64,000 nt of DNA from NCBI RefSeq assembly GCF_040605455.1, contig NZ_JBEXCV010000006.1, forward strand, positions 58,572 through 122,571, in the 5' to 3' direction. Both the position numbers and the translations under genes were made by a program. The notes beneath the pieces are model-generated. The model had not been told where the DNA came from and ran no database searches. It saw only the letters and a program-made list of their open reading frames with translations. Each line of letters starts with the position of its first letter. The first letter of the stretch is position 1. The stretch comes from Embleya sp040605455. GTDB taxonomy: Bacteria > Actinomycetota > Actinomycetes > Streptomycetales > Streptomycetaceae. Below, one piece after another: positions 17,829 through 26,153 of this stretch.

Positions 17829-20042
17829 GTGAGATGCATCAAATCCCGGCCGTCCAGGGCGTTCGGCGCCCTGGTAGGTGCGGCCACCACCGCCTCGCTC
17901 TGCCTGGCCCTGCCCGCTGCCCACTCCGCTCCCCTCCCTCACGCCGCCACGTACGAGGCCGAGGCCGCCCATGTCGTCAAGGGCAAAGTGGAGTCCAACC
18001 ACGCCGGCCACACCGGCACCGGCTTCGTGAACTTCGACGTGGTCTCCGACGCGTACGTCGAGTTCACCGTCCAGGCGCAGCAGCCGGGAGCCACGAAGCT
18101 CGACTTCCGTTACGCCAACGGCACCTCCGCCGACCGGCCGTTGGACATCACGGTCAACGGCACCCAGGCCGCCGGCGACCTCTCCTTCCCTGGCACCGGC
18201 GCCTGGACGACCTGGAAGACGGCCTCCGTCACGACGGCACTGGTTGCGGGCACCAACAGGATCCGCGCCACCACCTCGGGTGTGGACGGCCCCAATCTCG
18301 ACAGCCTGACCGTCACCCCGCAGGACCCGGCCGACACCGAGAAGCCGACGGCCCCGAAGAACCTGCGCAGGGACAAGGAGCCGACCACCACCTCCGTGTC
18401 CCTCACCTGGGACGCGGCCAGTGACAACGTGAAGGTCACCGGGTACGACGTCTACCAGCACGGCCAGCTCATGAAGCAGGTCGACGGCTCCACGCTCGCC
18501 ACCACGGTGACCGGCCTGACGCCCGAGACCAGCTACGACTGGACCGTATTCGCGCGCGATGCAGCCCCGAACGTCTCCGACGCCAGCAACGCGGTCACCA
18601 TCGCCACGCTGCCCGCGCCACCCGACGGCGAGGCGCCGAGTGCCCCGCAGGGGCTGCACGCCACCGGCAAGACCGCGACCAGCGTCGACCTGGCATGGAC
18701 GCCGTCCACCGACAACGTGAAGGTCACGGGGTATGACATTTACCGTGACGGCGCCGCCGCGGGTACCTCGGGAACCGCGTCCACGACCGTCGCCGGCCTG
18801 AAGGCCGACACGGCGTACAGGTTCAAGGTGCGGGCCTTCGACGCCAAGGGCAACCAGTCGGCGTTCGGCCCGGAGATCAGCGTCACCACCGCCGGTTCCC
18901 AGCCGGGCGGCACCCCCGATCCGGGCACCGTGAAGACCCTGGCCGACGGTGTGGATGTCGCCTGGGGCGTGGCGTTCCTGCCGGACGGCTCCGGGATCTA
19001 CACCGAGCGGAACACCTTCAACGTCTACCGGCTGACCAAGTCCGGCCACAAGACACAGCTCGGCAAGGTGCCCAACTCCCAGACCACCGGTGGCGAGGGC
19101 GGTCTCATGGGCGTGGAGGTTTCCCCGAACTTCGCCACCGACCACTACGTGTACTTCCTGCACACCTCGTCCGACGGCAACCGCATCGCCCGGATGAAGC
19201 TGGAGAACAACGCGCTCAGCGGCTACAAGGTGCTGCTCGATGGCATGGCCAAGAGCCGCTACCACAACGGCGGGCGGCTTCGCTTCGGGCCTGACGGCAA
19301 GCTGTACGCCGGCATGGGCGATGCCCAGAACGACTCCCGGGCGCAGGACAAGAACTCCCTCAACGGCAAGATCCTGCGCATCAACCCGGACGGCTCGATC
19401 CCGTCGGACAACCCGTTCGGCAATGCCGTCTGGTCCATCGGGCACCGCAACCCGCAGGGCCTGGACTTCGACTCCAAGGGACGCCTCTGGCAGGCAGAGT
19501 TCGGCGACAACATCATGGACGAGGTCAACCTGATCCAGAAAGGCGGTAACTACGGTTGGCCCAACTGTCAGGGCACCGAAGGTAGTTGCTCCGGATACAT
19601 CGCGCCGAAGAAGACCTGGCCGGTGTCGTCCGCCTCGCCGAGCGGCCTGACCATCATCAACGACCACGTGTTCGTGGCCACGACTCGCGGTGAGCGAATC
19701 TACCGGCTGCGCATCGACTCCAGCTCCAATCTGGTCGAGCAGAAGTCGTTCTTCGAGGGGACGTACGACCGGCTGCGCACCGTGGAGGTCGACCCCGACG
19801 GAGACATCTGGCTCACCACGTCCACGGACAAGGACGGCACGGCGGGCAACGACCGGATCCTGCTGATCGACATCGTCTACTCGGGCCGACCCGGCCCAGG
19901 GCCCGGCGAGTTCGGGCCGACCGGCACCGCCTTCGCCGACAACGCCACCATCCCCGACAAGTACACCTGGGACGGTTCGGCGGCTCAGGACACCCCACCG
20001 CCGCCGGCGTGGGGCGCGGGCGACGCCGGCGCCAAGAGCTGA
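17829..20042 (+). CDS. secreted PQQ-dependent-type sugar dehydrogenase with CBM and two FN3 domains
   Basis: 737 residues. GTG at 17829 follows TGGAGG; upstream in-frame ATG at 17712 lacks a ribosome-binding site. Signal peptide: AFGALVGAATTASLCLALPAAHSA. Domain order: carbohydrate-binding module family 6/35 at about 35-165 (YEAEAAHVVKG, YVEFTVQA, TWKTASVTTALVAGTNRIR); FN3 at about 170-265 and 270-365; Gly/Pro linker; then a glucose/sorbosone dehydrogenase beta-propeller at about 375-700. Its motifs include WGVAFLPDGS, GEGGLMGVEVSP, HNGGRLRFGPDGKLY, and GHRNPQGLDFDSKGRLWQAEFGDN. It should oxidise polymer-derived sugars outside the cell. The C-terminus ends in a Pro-rich stretch with no anchor. 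Confidence 0.88.
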   Translation: MRCIKSRPSRAFGALVGAATTASLCLALPAAHSAPLPHAATYEAEAAHVVKGKVESNHAGHTGTGFVNFDVVSDAYVEFTVQAQQPGATKLDFRYANGTSADRPLDITVNGTQAAGDLSFPGTGAWTTWKTASVTTALVAGTNRIRATTSGVDGPNLDSLTVTPQDPADTEKPTAPKNLRRDKEPTTTSVSLTWDAASDNVKVTGYDVYQHGQLMKQVDGSTLATTVTGLTPETSYDWTVFARDAAPNVSDASNAVTIATLPAPPDGEAPSAPQGLHATGKTATSVDLAWTPSTDNVKVTGYDIYRDGAAAGTSGTASTTVAGLKADTAYRFKVRAFDAKGNQSAFGPEISVTTAGSQPGGTPDPGTVKTLADGVDVAWGVAFLPDGSGIYTERNTFNVYRLTKSGHKTQLGKVPNSQTTGGEGGLMGVEVSPNFATDHYVYFLHTSSDGNRIARMKLENNALSGYKVLLDGMAKSRYHNGGRLRFGPDGKLYAGMGDAQNDSRAQDKNSLNGKILRINPDGSIPSDNPFGNAVWSIGHRNPQGLDFDSKGRLWQAEFGDNIMDEVNLIQKGGNYGWPNCQGTEGSCSGYIAPKKTWPVSSASPSGLTIINDHVFVATTRGERIYRLRIDSSSNLVEQKSFFEGTYDRLRTVEVDPDGDIWLTTSTDKDGTAGNDRILLIDIVYSGRPGPGPGEFGPTGTAFADNATIPDKYTWDGSAAQDTPPPPAWGAGDAGAKS

Positions 20043-20514
20043 CGGTTCGCGTTGCCCGAGCCGGGCCGGGAACGCCCGCAGTCGACCAGGCAGGCCCGTC
20101 CCACGAGTTGCGCCTCGCGGGTCGGTGGTCTCGGCGCCGGTGGTGGTGCGGGGGTCGAGGCGGCGGGGTCTCGTCGACGGGGACCATGCGGGCGCCGGCC
20201 CGGTTGTGGGTGTGCCGGACCGCCTCGGTGATCCGGGCCTGCCGGAACGTCCGCCACGGCTCGGCCGCGTACGGCATCTCCAGCGGGACCGACTCCCAGG
20301 CGAGGCCCTCATTCACCTCGTCCTCGGCAAGCCGAACACACACCTCCGCATCCACCGTCCGCCCCCAGTGCCTATGTAACCGACCTTGATCGCAGGACAG
20401 TTGCACGGGCACTGGAGTACGAACGGTCACACGCACTTTCGATCACCCGAAAGGGTGATCATTCCCCTGGGACTTCCGAGCTGTGTGCTTCAGGTCGGTA
20501 TCCAAGTCGGAGCC
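20043..20514. other. 470-bp region, possible remnant on minus strand
   Basis: A minus frame near 20130-20400 (HWGRTVDAEVCVRLAEDEV, YAAEPWRTFRQARITEAVR) has protein-like composition but no recognised family, and it runs into the sugar dehydrogenase gene in antisense. I do not call it a gene. CGAAAGGGTGATCATTCCCC near 20447 is a weak inverted element. Confidence 0.3.
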
Positions 20515-21249
20515 TCAGCTATGTGCCAGGGTGCGATCCAAGAGGGGGAGCAGGCGATCCCAGTGGCGCTTCAGCCCGGAGGCGCTGAAAGCGTCGGTGT
20601 CGGACATGGTGAAGCCGTGGATGGTGCCGGGGTAGATCTCGGAGCTGTAGCTGACACCTGCGGCGTCCAGGGCCTGGTTGAGCTCGCCAAGTGCCTCAGG
20701 TGTCATGTCGCCTTCGGCATGGCCGAGGTGGACCTGGGCGGTGAGCTTGGAAAAGAGGTCGGGACCGTCGACGCCCACGGGACCGTGGAATGCGGCGACG
20801 GCGGCCACCTGGCCGGGGTGGGCCGCGGCGGTGCGCATGGCCCAGAGGCCGCCTATGCAGTAACCGGTCACCGCGACCGGACCGGTGCCTACCTCGGGCT
20901 GATCGGTGAGGAACCTGAGATAGGCGTCGGCGTCGCTAAGGACATGTTCGGTGGTGTGCGCCTCGATCAAGGGCATCAGCTGGGCGAAGACCGCAGGCCG
21001 GACCTCTTCGCCGATGTACTCGGGAAGTGCGATCACCGGTGCCGGGCCGTGCCGGTAGAACAGATTGGGGACGAGCACGTAGTACCCGTGCCCGGCCAGT
21101 TCGTGGGCCAACTCCCGCAGCACGGGCCGGATGCCGAAGCCGTCCGCGTACATCAGCACCCCTGGGTGCCGCTCGCCATCGTCGGGGAAGGCGGCGAAAG
21201 CGTCGGCCTGGCCGTCCGCGGTGGGAATGCGCAGCGTCTTGATGGGCAT
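20515..21249 (-). CDS. dienelactone hydrolase-family protein
   Basis: 244 residues from ATG at 21249, with AGGAG five bases upstream. Alpha/beta-hydrolase fold of the DLH type. The nucleophile is Cys131 in GYCIGG, the acid is expected in GHAEGD, and the catalytic His is in GTIHGFTM. Strand VLMYADGFGIRPVLRELAHELAGHGYYVLVPNLFYR is a family hallmark. The protein is cytosolic and should hydrolyse dienelactones or related small lactones and esters; in actinobacteria many such copies are of unknown substrate. The ribosome-binding site sits in the 3' arm of an 11-bp hairpin. Confidence 0.88.
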   Translation of the reverse strand: MPIKTLRIPTADGQADAFAAFPDDGERHPGVLMYADGFGIRPVLRELAHELAGHGYYVLVPNLFYRHGPAPVIALPEYIGEEVRPAVFAQLMPLIEAHTTEHVLSDADAYLRFLTDQPEVGTGPVAVTGYCIGGLWAMRTAAAHPGQVAAVAAFHGPVGVDGPDLFSKLTAQVHLGHAEGDMTPEALGELNQALDAAGVSYSSEIYPGTIHGFTMSDTDAFSASGLKRHWDRLLPLLDRTLAHS

Positions 21250-21254
21250 GAATT

Positions 21255-21300
21255 CTCCTGTCGTGGGTGACGAGTCGAGCTGTGATCAACACGACAGGAG
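21255..21300 (-). promoter_or_regulatory. mRNA hairpin burying the ribosome-binding site of the DLH gene
   Basis: In the transcript, CUCCUGUCGUG (5' arm) can pair perfectly over 11 bp with CACGACAGGAG (3' arm) across a 24-nt loop. The 3' arm contains the AGGAG that lies 5 nt before the AUG. Such a stem would block translation unless opened. As DNA it could instead be an operator. Confidence 0.5.
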
Positions 21301-21434
21301 GCGGAGCTCGCGCAGCAGCGCCAGATCCTCGATCCGACAGCGGGCCGGCAGCGGCCCGGACGGCGCTCAGAGGAGCGCCGGGTCACCAATCCGTGTGTGG
21401 CGCAATGCCGTCCCGGTAGTCATAGCCGCATAAC

Positions 21435-21690
21435 CTAGCCCACCGAACAGGATCGATGCCAGCCGTCCTCAGTCCACAGTGCTGTTCGCGAGAACGATCT
21501 CGGGTGTCGGGCGTAGGCGGGGCGTTGGGGTGGTCGGGGTTCGGTGCGGCCGGCTTCCCAGCCCACGACCGTCACGCGGGTGACGCCCAGGGCGTCGGCG
21601 ACCTGCTGCTGGATGAAGCGGCCGGCTTTGCGCAGCCGAGCGCGTTCGGCGGGCGGCGTCGATGTGTTTGTCCTGTCGCATCGGAGGTTG
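21435..21690 (-). pseudogene. helix-turn-helix protein remnant
   Basis: The minus frame reads TPPAERARLRKAGRFIQQQVADALGVTRVTVVGWEAGRTEPRPPQRPAYAR and runs to a stop at 21435. This is an XRE-like helix-turn-helix module common in Streptomyces plasmid and accessory proteins. There is no start codon in this frame and the domain that should follow is missing, so it is a fragment. Confidence 0.5.
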
Positions 21691-21786
21691 AGCGATCTCG
21701 CCGAAGGTTGATGCCGGCCTGTTCGCAGGGTCGGAGGATGCGAGGGTCGCCGCCCGCGACGCCCCCGACCCTTCCTGTCCTACTGT

Positions 21787-22836
21787 CTACTCGGTGGGCA
21801 CCCCGACCATCGACCACGCCTTGAGGACCGCCTGGATCTCGTCGCCGTCGCCGAACAGGCTTCGAGCGGTCGCCGCGGTCAGCCGGGCGAAGTCCGCGAA
21901 GTCGGCGTCGGTGGCCAGCTCGCCGCCGGTGAGGGTGGCGTACCAGATCCTTCCGGCCCGCTCCCAGGCATTCCCGCCGAGGGCGCCGGCCGCCAGGTAG
22001 AAGGCGTGGTTGGGGATGCCGGAGTTGATGTGCACGCCGCCGTTGTCGCGACTGGTCCTCACGTAGTCGTCCATGGTGGCCGGCTGGGGGTCCTTGCCGA
22101 GCCGAGGGTCGTCGTAGGCGGTGCCCGGGGCTTTGAGTGAACGCAGCGCCTCGCCGTGGATGGCCGGGCCGAACAGTCCGGCGCCGATGAGCCAGTCGGC
22201 CCGGTCGGCGGACTGGCCGAGCGCGTACTGCTTGATGAGCGAGGCAAAGACGTCCGAGACCGACTCGTTGAGCGCGCCGGACTGCCCGTGGTAGTCCAGA
22301 TCGGCGGTGTACTGCGTGACGCCGTGGGTGAGTTCGTGGGCGACGACGTCCAGATCATGGGTGAAGCCGAGGAACACCTCCCCCATGCCGTCACCGAGGA
22401 CCATCTGTTCGCCGTTCCAGAACGCGTTCCCGTAACCGTCGCCGAAGTGGACGGTGGCGTTGAGCGACAGCCCGCAGTCGTCGATCGAGTGCCGACCGTA
22501 CGCCTTGAGGTAGAAGTCGAAGGTCGCGCCGAGCCAGGCGCGTACCTGGTTGACCGCTTGGTCCTCGGCAGGCTGGTCGCTCTCGGCATGCACCTTCGTA
22601 CCGGGCAGCGAGTCCTGCTGCGCGGCGTCATAGATGGTGCGCAGCGGCCTGCCGGAGGGGGTTCCGTCCGGAGCGGATGCGCCGCGAACCGCACTGATCC
22701 TGCGCTGGGTGCGAAACAGGGAGTCGCGTTCGAGGGTGCGCCGGGCGGGCCCGTGAACGGCGGGGTCCTCGGATTGGGCGAGCCTGTCGAGGATGTGCGG
22801 TGGGACGATCGTGCAGAAGGTAGCGGTGGTCTCCAT
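21787..22836 (-). CDS. M4-family metalloprotease, protealysin-like
   Basis: 349 residues from ATG at 22836 (MET...); no clear Shine-Dalgarno. It lacks a secretory signal peptide. It begins with the short pro-region typical of protealysin-type enzymes (CTIVPPHILDRLAQSED). Zinc site: HELTH at 167-171 and the third ligand in GALNESVSD (Glu191). The C-terminal helical domain has NGGVHINSGIPNHAFYLAA with the transition-state His. Protealysins are made without a Sec signal and act inside cells or after release; many have an adjacent emfourin inhibitor, but I see none here. Confidence 0.85.
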   Translation of the reverse strand: METTATFCTIVPPHILDRLAQSEDPAVHGPARRTLERDSLFRTQRRISAVRGASAPDGTPSGRPLRTIYDAAQQDSLPGTKVHAESDQPAEDQAVNQVRAWLGATFDFYLKAYGRHSIDDCGLSLNATVHFGDGYGNAFWNGEQMVLGDGMGEVFLGFTHDLDVVAHELTHGVTQYTADLDYHGQSGALNESVSDVFASLIKQYALGQSADRADWLIGAGLFGPAIHGEALRSLKAPGTAYDDPRLGKDPQPATMDDYVRTSRDNGGVHINSGIPNHAFYLAAGALGGNAWERAGRIWYATLTGGELATDADFADFARLTAATARSLFGDGDEIQAVLKAWSMVGVPTE

Positions 22837-23067
22837 GCGCAGCAATCTGACACAGAGTAGTTGTGTTGTCGCTTAACGCAGCCGCGACGGCCGAAAATCA
22901 ATGACGGTCGGTTCTCGGCAGACCCGGCGAGGCCGACTACTGCGCGTCGGCCGGGACACGGTCCACGAGCCCTGCCGCGGAGCGCCGGTTACCGCCGGCG
23001 GCGGAGAGTTTCCCGCGGTTGCCCTCACGCCGCTCCTGGTCTGGACGCACGTCCCAGCCGGACGCTC

Positions 23068-23553
23068 TTACTTCAGATCGGCGAGGAGGCCGTCCAGGGC
23101 CTTTTTGAGGGCTGCGGCGTTCGCCGGATCGAACCAGGTGGTGCGGATGCGCTCGTTGTTCCCCTTGGGTGTCTCGTGGTCGGCGGCGAGTTGGTGCAGA
23201 GGGCGGGTCTCGTCGCCCAGGGAGCGGCCGACATTCTGGAAGAGGCCGCGCACATACCGGTCGGCGGCGGCCGGGGCGATGCCGTGGCCGGTGGCCCACG
23301 AGGTGAGCGTGGCGAGGTAGGCGTAGTGGGCGGTGAGCGTCCCGGTCAGTGCGGAGAAGGCGTTGAAGGCATCCTCCTCCGCGACGGGAAGCGCTCCGCC
23401 AAGCTGGTCGAAGAGAGAGTCCACCACCGGGTGTAAGGGGCAGGTCACGGTGACGGAGCGGCACTCTCGCACGGCGGGCAGTGGGATGGCGCGGACGATC
23501 GGGGCGCCGGTGGCGAGGGTTCGGCGCAGGTCGGCCGCGCGCCGTTCGATCAC
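23068..23553 (-). pseudogene. pyrroline-5-carboxylate reductase-like, C-terminal part only
   Basis: 161 residues that align to the dimerisation half of ProC-type imine reductases: VRAIPLPAVRECRSVTVTCPLHPVVDSLFDQLGG, AFSALTGTLTAHYAYLATLTSWA, LFQNVGRSLGDETRPLHQLAADHETPKGNNERIRTTWF. The Rossmann NAD(P)-binding half (about 110 residues) is missing upstream, and no frame supplies it. The GTG at 23553 is therefore only an apparent start. Such a protein could not bind cofactor. Confidence 0.7.
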
Positions 23554-23922
23554 CGCGGCGTCTGGGATACCGACGTGACCGTGGTCGGGATCGGCGACCC
23601 GGTGGCGGCTCCGCCGTCGACGCGGCCGATCCTGGACAAAGACGCTGCACGGTCACCGACATGCCCTCCCGGACCCCGACCTTGCGCCATCCCTCGGCCG
23701 GTTCGGTGTCGGTCAGCCTGTCGGTTCGCGGACTGCGTCGAGAGTGCGCGGAAGGTGCGCGACCGGGTGGTATTGCGCGTGGGTGCCCGGGCCGCTTTCC
23801 TCACCGTCACGGGCGGCGGCCCGGCTCGCGACCCGGGACCGGTGGTGTCGTTGCGGCTCGCCGCACGACGACGGGTTCCACCACGAGCATGCGCTGGGGC
23901 CCGTCGTCGTGGCCGGCACCCG
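23554..23922. other. no supported gene
   Basis: 369 bp between the proC remnant and the DUF1707-FHA operon. It shows no convincing frame or hairpin. A deletion that removed the ProC nucleotide-binding half probably ends in this stretch. Confidence 0.4.
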
Positions 23923-24309
23923 CTACAGGTCGACCGAGTCGAGCATGTTCAGCAGGGCATCGGTGTTGCCGATCGTGTTCTCCAGTGAGGCCCGCGCGTC
24001 GCGGAGTCGGTCGGCCTGCGCGACGAGGGTGTCCGTGTCGCCGGAGACCGCCGCGTCCCGGCTCGCCGCGACGACGACGCCGAGCAGGACCTGCACGGCG
24101 TCGAAGGCGTGCGCGGCCGCGATCGGGATCGGCCCGGTCTCCGGGTGTTGGGCGGTCCGTCGGACCGGCATCGCGGCGCGCAGTACCTGCCACTGCACGA
24201 ACGTGATCATCCGGGCCAGGTCATCCTCGCCCGCGCCGATCACGTCGTACTGCTCTTCCCACGCGCCGATCTGGGTGTCGTCGTCCAGCGGCCGGCTGTC
24301 GGCCGGCAT
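23923..24309 (-). CDS. hypothetical helical protein, partner of the FHA gene
   Basis: 128 residues from ATG at 24309, with GAAGGGGCAGG upstream. It is predicted all-helical: DDTQIGAWEEQYDVIGAGEDDLARMITFVQWQVLRAAMP, then AAHAFDAVQVLLGVVVAASRDAAVSGDTDTLVAQADRLRDARASLENTIGNTDALLNMLD. There are no membrane segments. It starts 18 bp after the FHA gene stop, so the two are one transcription unit and may act together. I do not recognise the family. Confidence 0.65.
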   Translation of the reverse strand: MPADSRPLDDDTQIGAWEEQYDVIGAGEDDLARMITFVQWQVLRAAMPVRRTAQHPETGPIPIAAAHAFDAVQVLLGVVVAASRDAAVSGDTDTLVAQADRLRDARASLENTIGNTDALLNMLDSVDL

Positions 24310-24327
24310 CGCCTGCCCCTTCGTTCG

Positions 24328-24876
24328 CTATCCGGCCGACAGACGGTAGCTGACGAGTCCGAACTGCACGTGATCGCCCGGCCGCACGGACACCGGGCCC
24401 ATGATGCGCAGCCCGTTGACGTGCGTACCGTTCATCGAACCCAGGTCCTCCAGGACCCAACCCTCGTCCCGAACACACAATCGCGCGTGCCTGCGCGAGA
24501 CGGAATCGTGCGCGAGGCGCAGATCGGCGAGGTGGCTGCGTCCGATGTGCATGGCGGCCGACCCCGGGTCCGGCAGTCGCAGTCCGGGCGTGCGCGTCTC
24601 CACCGTGCGGGAGACGCGCGGCGCCCCGGACACGAAGGCGTTCAGCCGCGTCGCCGCGCGGCGCAGCAGTCTCGGCAACCACGAGTCGTGCGCGGGCAAA
24701 TCCGCGATCACCTCCGCGACTTCGACGCGGTTGCGGGCCTTGAGCACGATCAGCATGCGGTGCATGAACGTGTCGTGTGACAGCCGCCCCGATCCGGCGC
24801 CGTCACGCAGCACTCCCAACGCGCGTTCACGCTCGGCCTCCGACAATCGGATCAGCTGGAACTCACGCGACGACAT
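24328..24876 (-). CDS. DUF1707 and FHA domain protein
   Basis: 182 residues from ATG at 24876. The N-terminal DUF1707-like segment is about 1-60 (LSEAERERALGVLRDGAGSGRLSHDTFMHRMLIVLKARNRVEVAEVIADLP). The C-terminal FHA domain is about 95-180: MHIGRSHLADLRLAHDSVSRRHARLCVRDEGWVLEDLGSMNGTHVNGLRI. It has the conserved Gly-Arg-Ser, SRRH and NGT residues that bind phosphothreonine. It probably reads phosphorylation by a Ser/Thr kinase encoded elsewhere. It is first gene of a two-gene operon with the helical protein downstream. Confidence 0.85.
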   Translation of the reverse strand: MSSREFQLIRLSEAERERALGVLRDGAGSGRLSHDTFMHRMLIVLKARNRVEVAEVIADLPAHDSWLPRLLRRAATRLNAFVSGAPRVSRTVETRTPGLRLPDPGSAAMHIGRSHLADLRLAHDSVSRRHARLCVRDEGWVLEDLGSMNGTHVNGLRIMGPVSVRPGDHVQFGLVSYRLSAG

Positions 24877-25089
24877 GGGGAGATTTTCGGCGGCACTCGA
24901 CGACCGTGTCCATACCCGCGTGTTGCAACCCTGTCGCAAACCTCGGGCCGTCGAACCCCCTGGTGGGCGGCGGCGTCGGAGATCGGCGCGTACGCCTCCG
25001 GGGCAGCGCGTACTGGGCGTAAATCGCCACCGGGGTCGCGCCCGGGGGCGTTGGCCCCCGCGGTCGCCGAGACGTCCGGCCCACGGCGG

Positions 25090-25325
25090 GGGCGTCGGCT
25101 TCGGCGGGCCGCTTTCGGCGGCGCCGCCGTGTGGGCCGCGGTGCGCGGTCGGATCGTTCGCTCCCAAGCGGGACCGCAGCGCCACCGTGCCGTCGCCCGG
25201 GATGTAGCCGACGCAGCACCGACCGTCCAGTTGGGTCTCGTACGCCCAGCGGTCGTCCTCGGCGGCCGGCGGGAGCGTGCCCGGGGTGGCCGGGCATGGG
25301 CCGGGAGACCGGCAGATCGGGCACG
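25090..25325 (-). pseudogene. ATP-dependent DNA ligase N-terminal scrap
   Basis: A minus frame across about 25150-25310 reads PATPGTLPPAAEDDRWAYETQLDGRCCVGYIPGDGTVALRSRLGAND. It matches the start of LigD/LigC-type ligases (PMxATPGxLP...WAYExKxDGxR...LxSRxGxD). The catalytic Lys of ExKxDG is Gln here (ETQLDG), and nothing of the remaining enzyme is present. This is a decayed fragment in the region 24877-25380, which otherwise holds no supported gene. Confidence 0.5.
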
Positions 25326-25382
25326 GTGAACGTGGTCGGGCGGGACCCGGCGTCGCCCGGACGGCCGAGTGCCGGCTGTTGC

Positions 25383-25990
25383 CGAGTGCCGACTTTCAGG
25401 TGAGCAGCCCTCGCCGGTGAGCGCCCACCGGATCCAGTAGTAGACGTGGATGCGCCGCAGTTGGTCCTGCCGGATCGGGCGCAGGGCGTCCATCCGGAAC
25501 GACCACGCGCCGGCCACGACGGTCAGTACCAGCGCTCCGAGGTATTGCCCGGAGCCGCAAGCGGTGCTCGCGGGAGGTGTACGTCGAACGCGAAGCGGCC
25601 GATCAGTTCGAGCAGCACGGTGGCCACGGCGGCGACCGCGCCGTGGATCAGGACCTGCGCGGCCAGTACCCGACTCGGCGGCAGCGGCGTCGTGGACAGC
25701 CGCCGCAGTACGCCCTTCTCCCAGTAGCCGGCCAGTGTCGGTGGCATCGCGTTGAGCGCGAGCATCGCGAAGGTGAATGCGGCCAGGATCGGGACGTACG
25801 TCTCGACCGCGCTCTGTCCGCCGAGCTTGTCGGTGCGCTCGTGGGTGCCGGGGATCGAACCGAGCACCACCAGCATCAGGACGGGGAAGCCGAGACCTCA
25901 CAGCAGGCCGACCGGTTCGCGCAGGAGCAGGCGCAGTTCGGTGCGGGTGACCCGGGTCAGCGATCCGCCCCACCCGCGCCGAATCCGCCA
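25383..25990 (-). pseudogene. ABC-2 transporter permease with in-frame stop and lost C-terminus
   Basis: The frame reads LTRVTRTELRLLLREPVGLL, then a TGA codon at about 25898, then GLGFPVLMLVVLGSIPG, GGQSAVETYVPILAAFTFAMLALNAMPPTLAGYWEKGVLRRLSTTPLPPSRVLAAQ, the pattern of drug-type ABC-2 permeases. After FAFDVHLPR the transporter match ends. A different frame takes over (YLGALVLTVVAGAWSFRMDALRPIRQDQLRRIHVYYWIRWALTGEGC), the tail of another membrane protein. So both a nonsense change and a deletion are seen, and no ATPase gene is adjacent. Confidence 0.65.
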
Positions 25991-26153
25991 ACAGGCTCTA
26001 CCCGCGCGGTCGCCTGGTGGACCCGCCTCTCCACCGAGAACGGACTCCATCCACCGATCGGTGGATGGACAGGCAGCCGGGTAGGTGGTCACCGGCCTGG
26101 CCCGGCACGATGGGTGGCGGTGGACGGGGAGCCGTTGATGGCGTGGGGTGAGG

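Noticed and set aside
17682..20312. 876-codon minus-strand open frame
   Set aside because: Antisense to the sugar dehydrogenase, with Val/Gly/Arg-rich meaningless composition.
20130..20436. Minus frame HWGRTVDAEVCVRLAEDEV...
   Set aside because: Protein-like composition but no family and a read-through into antisense of the sugar dehydrogenase; not enough to call a gene.
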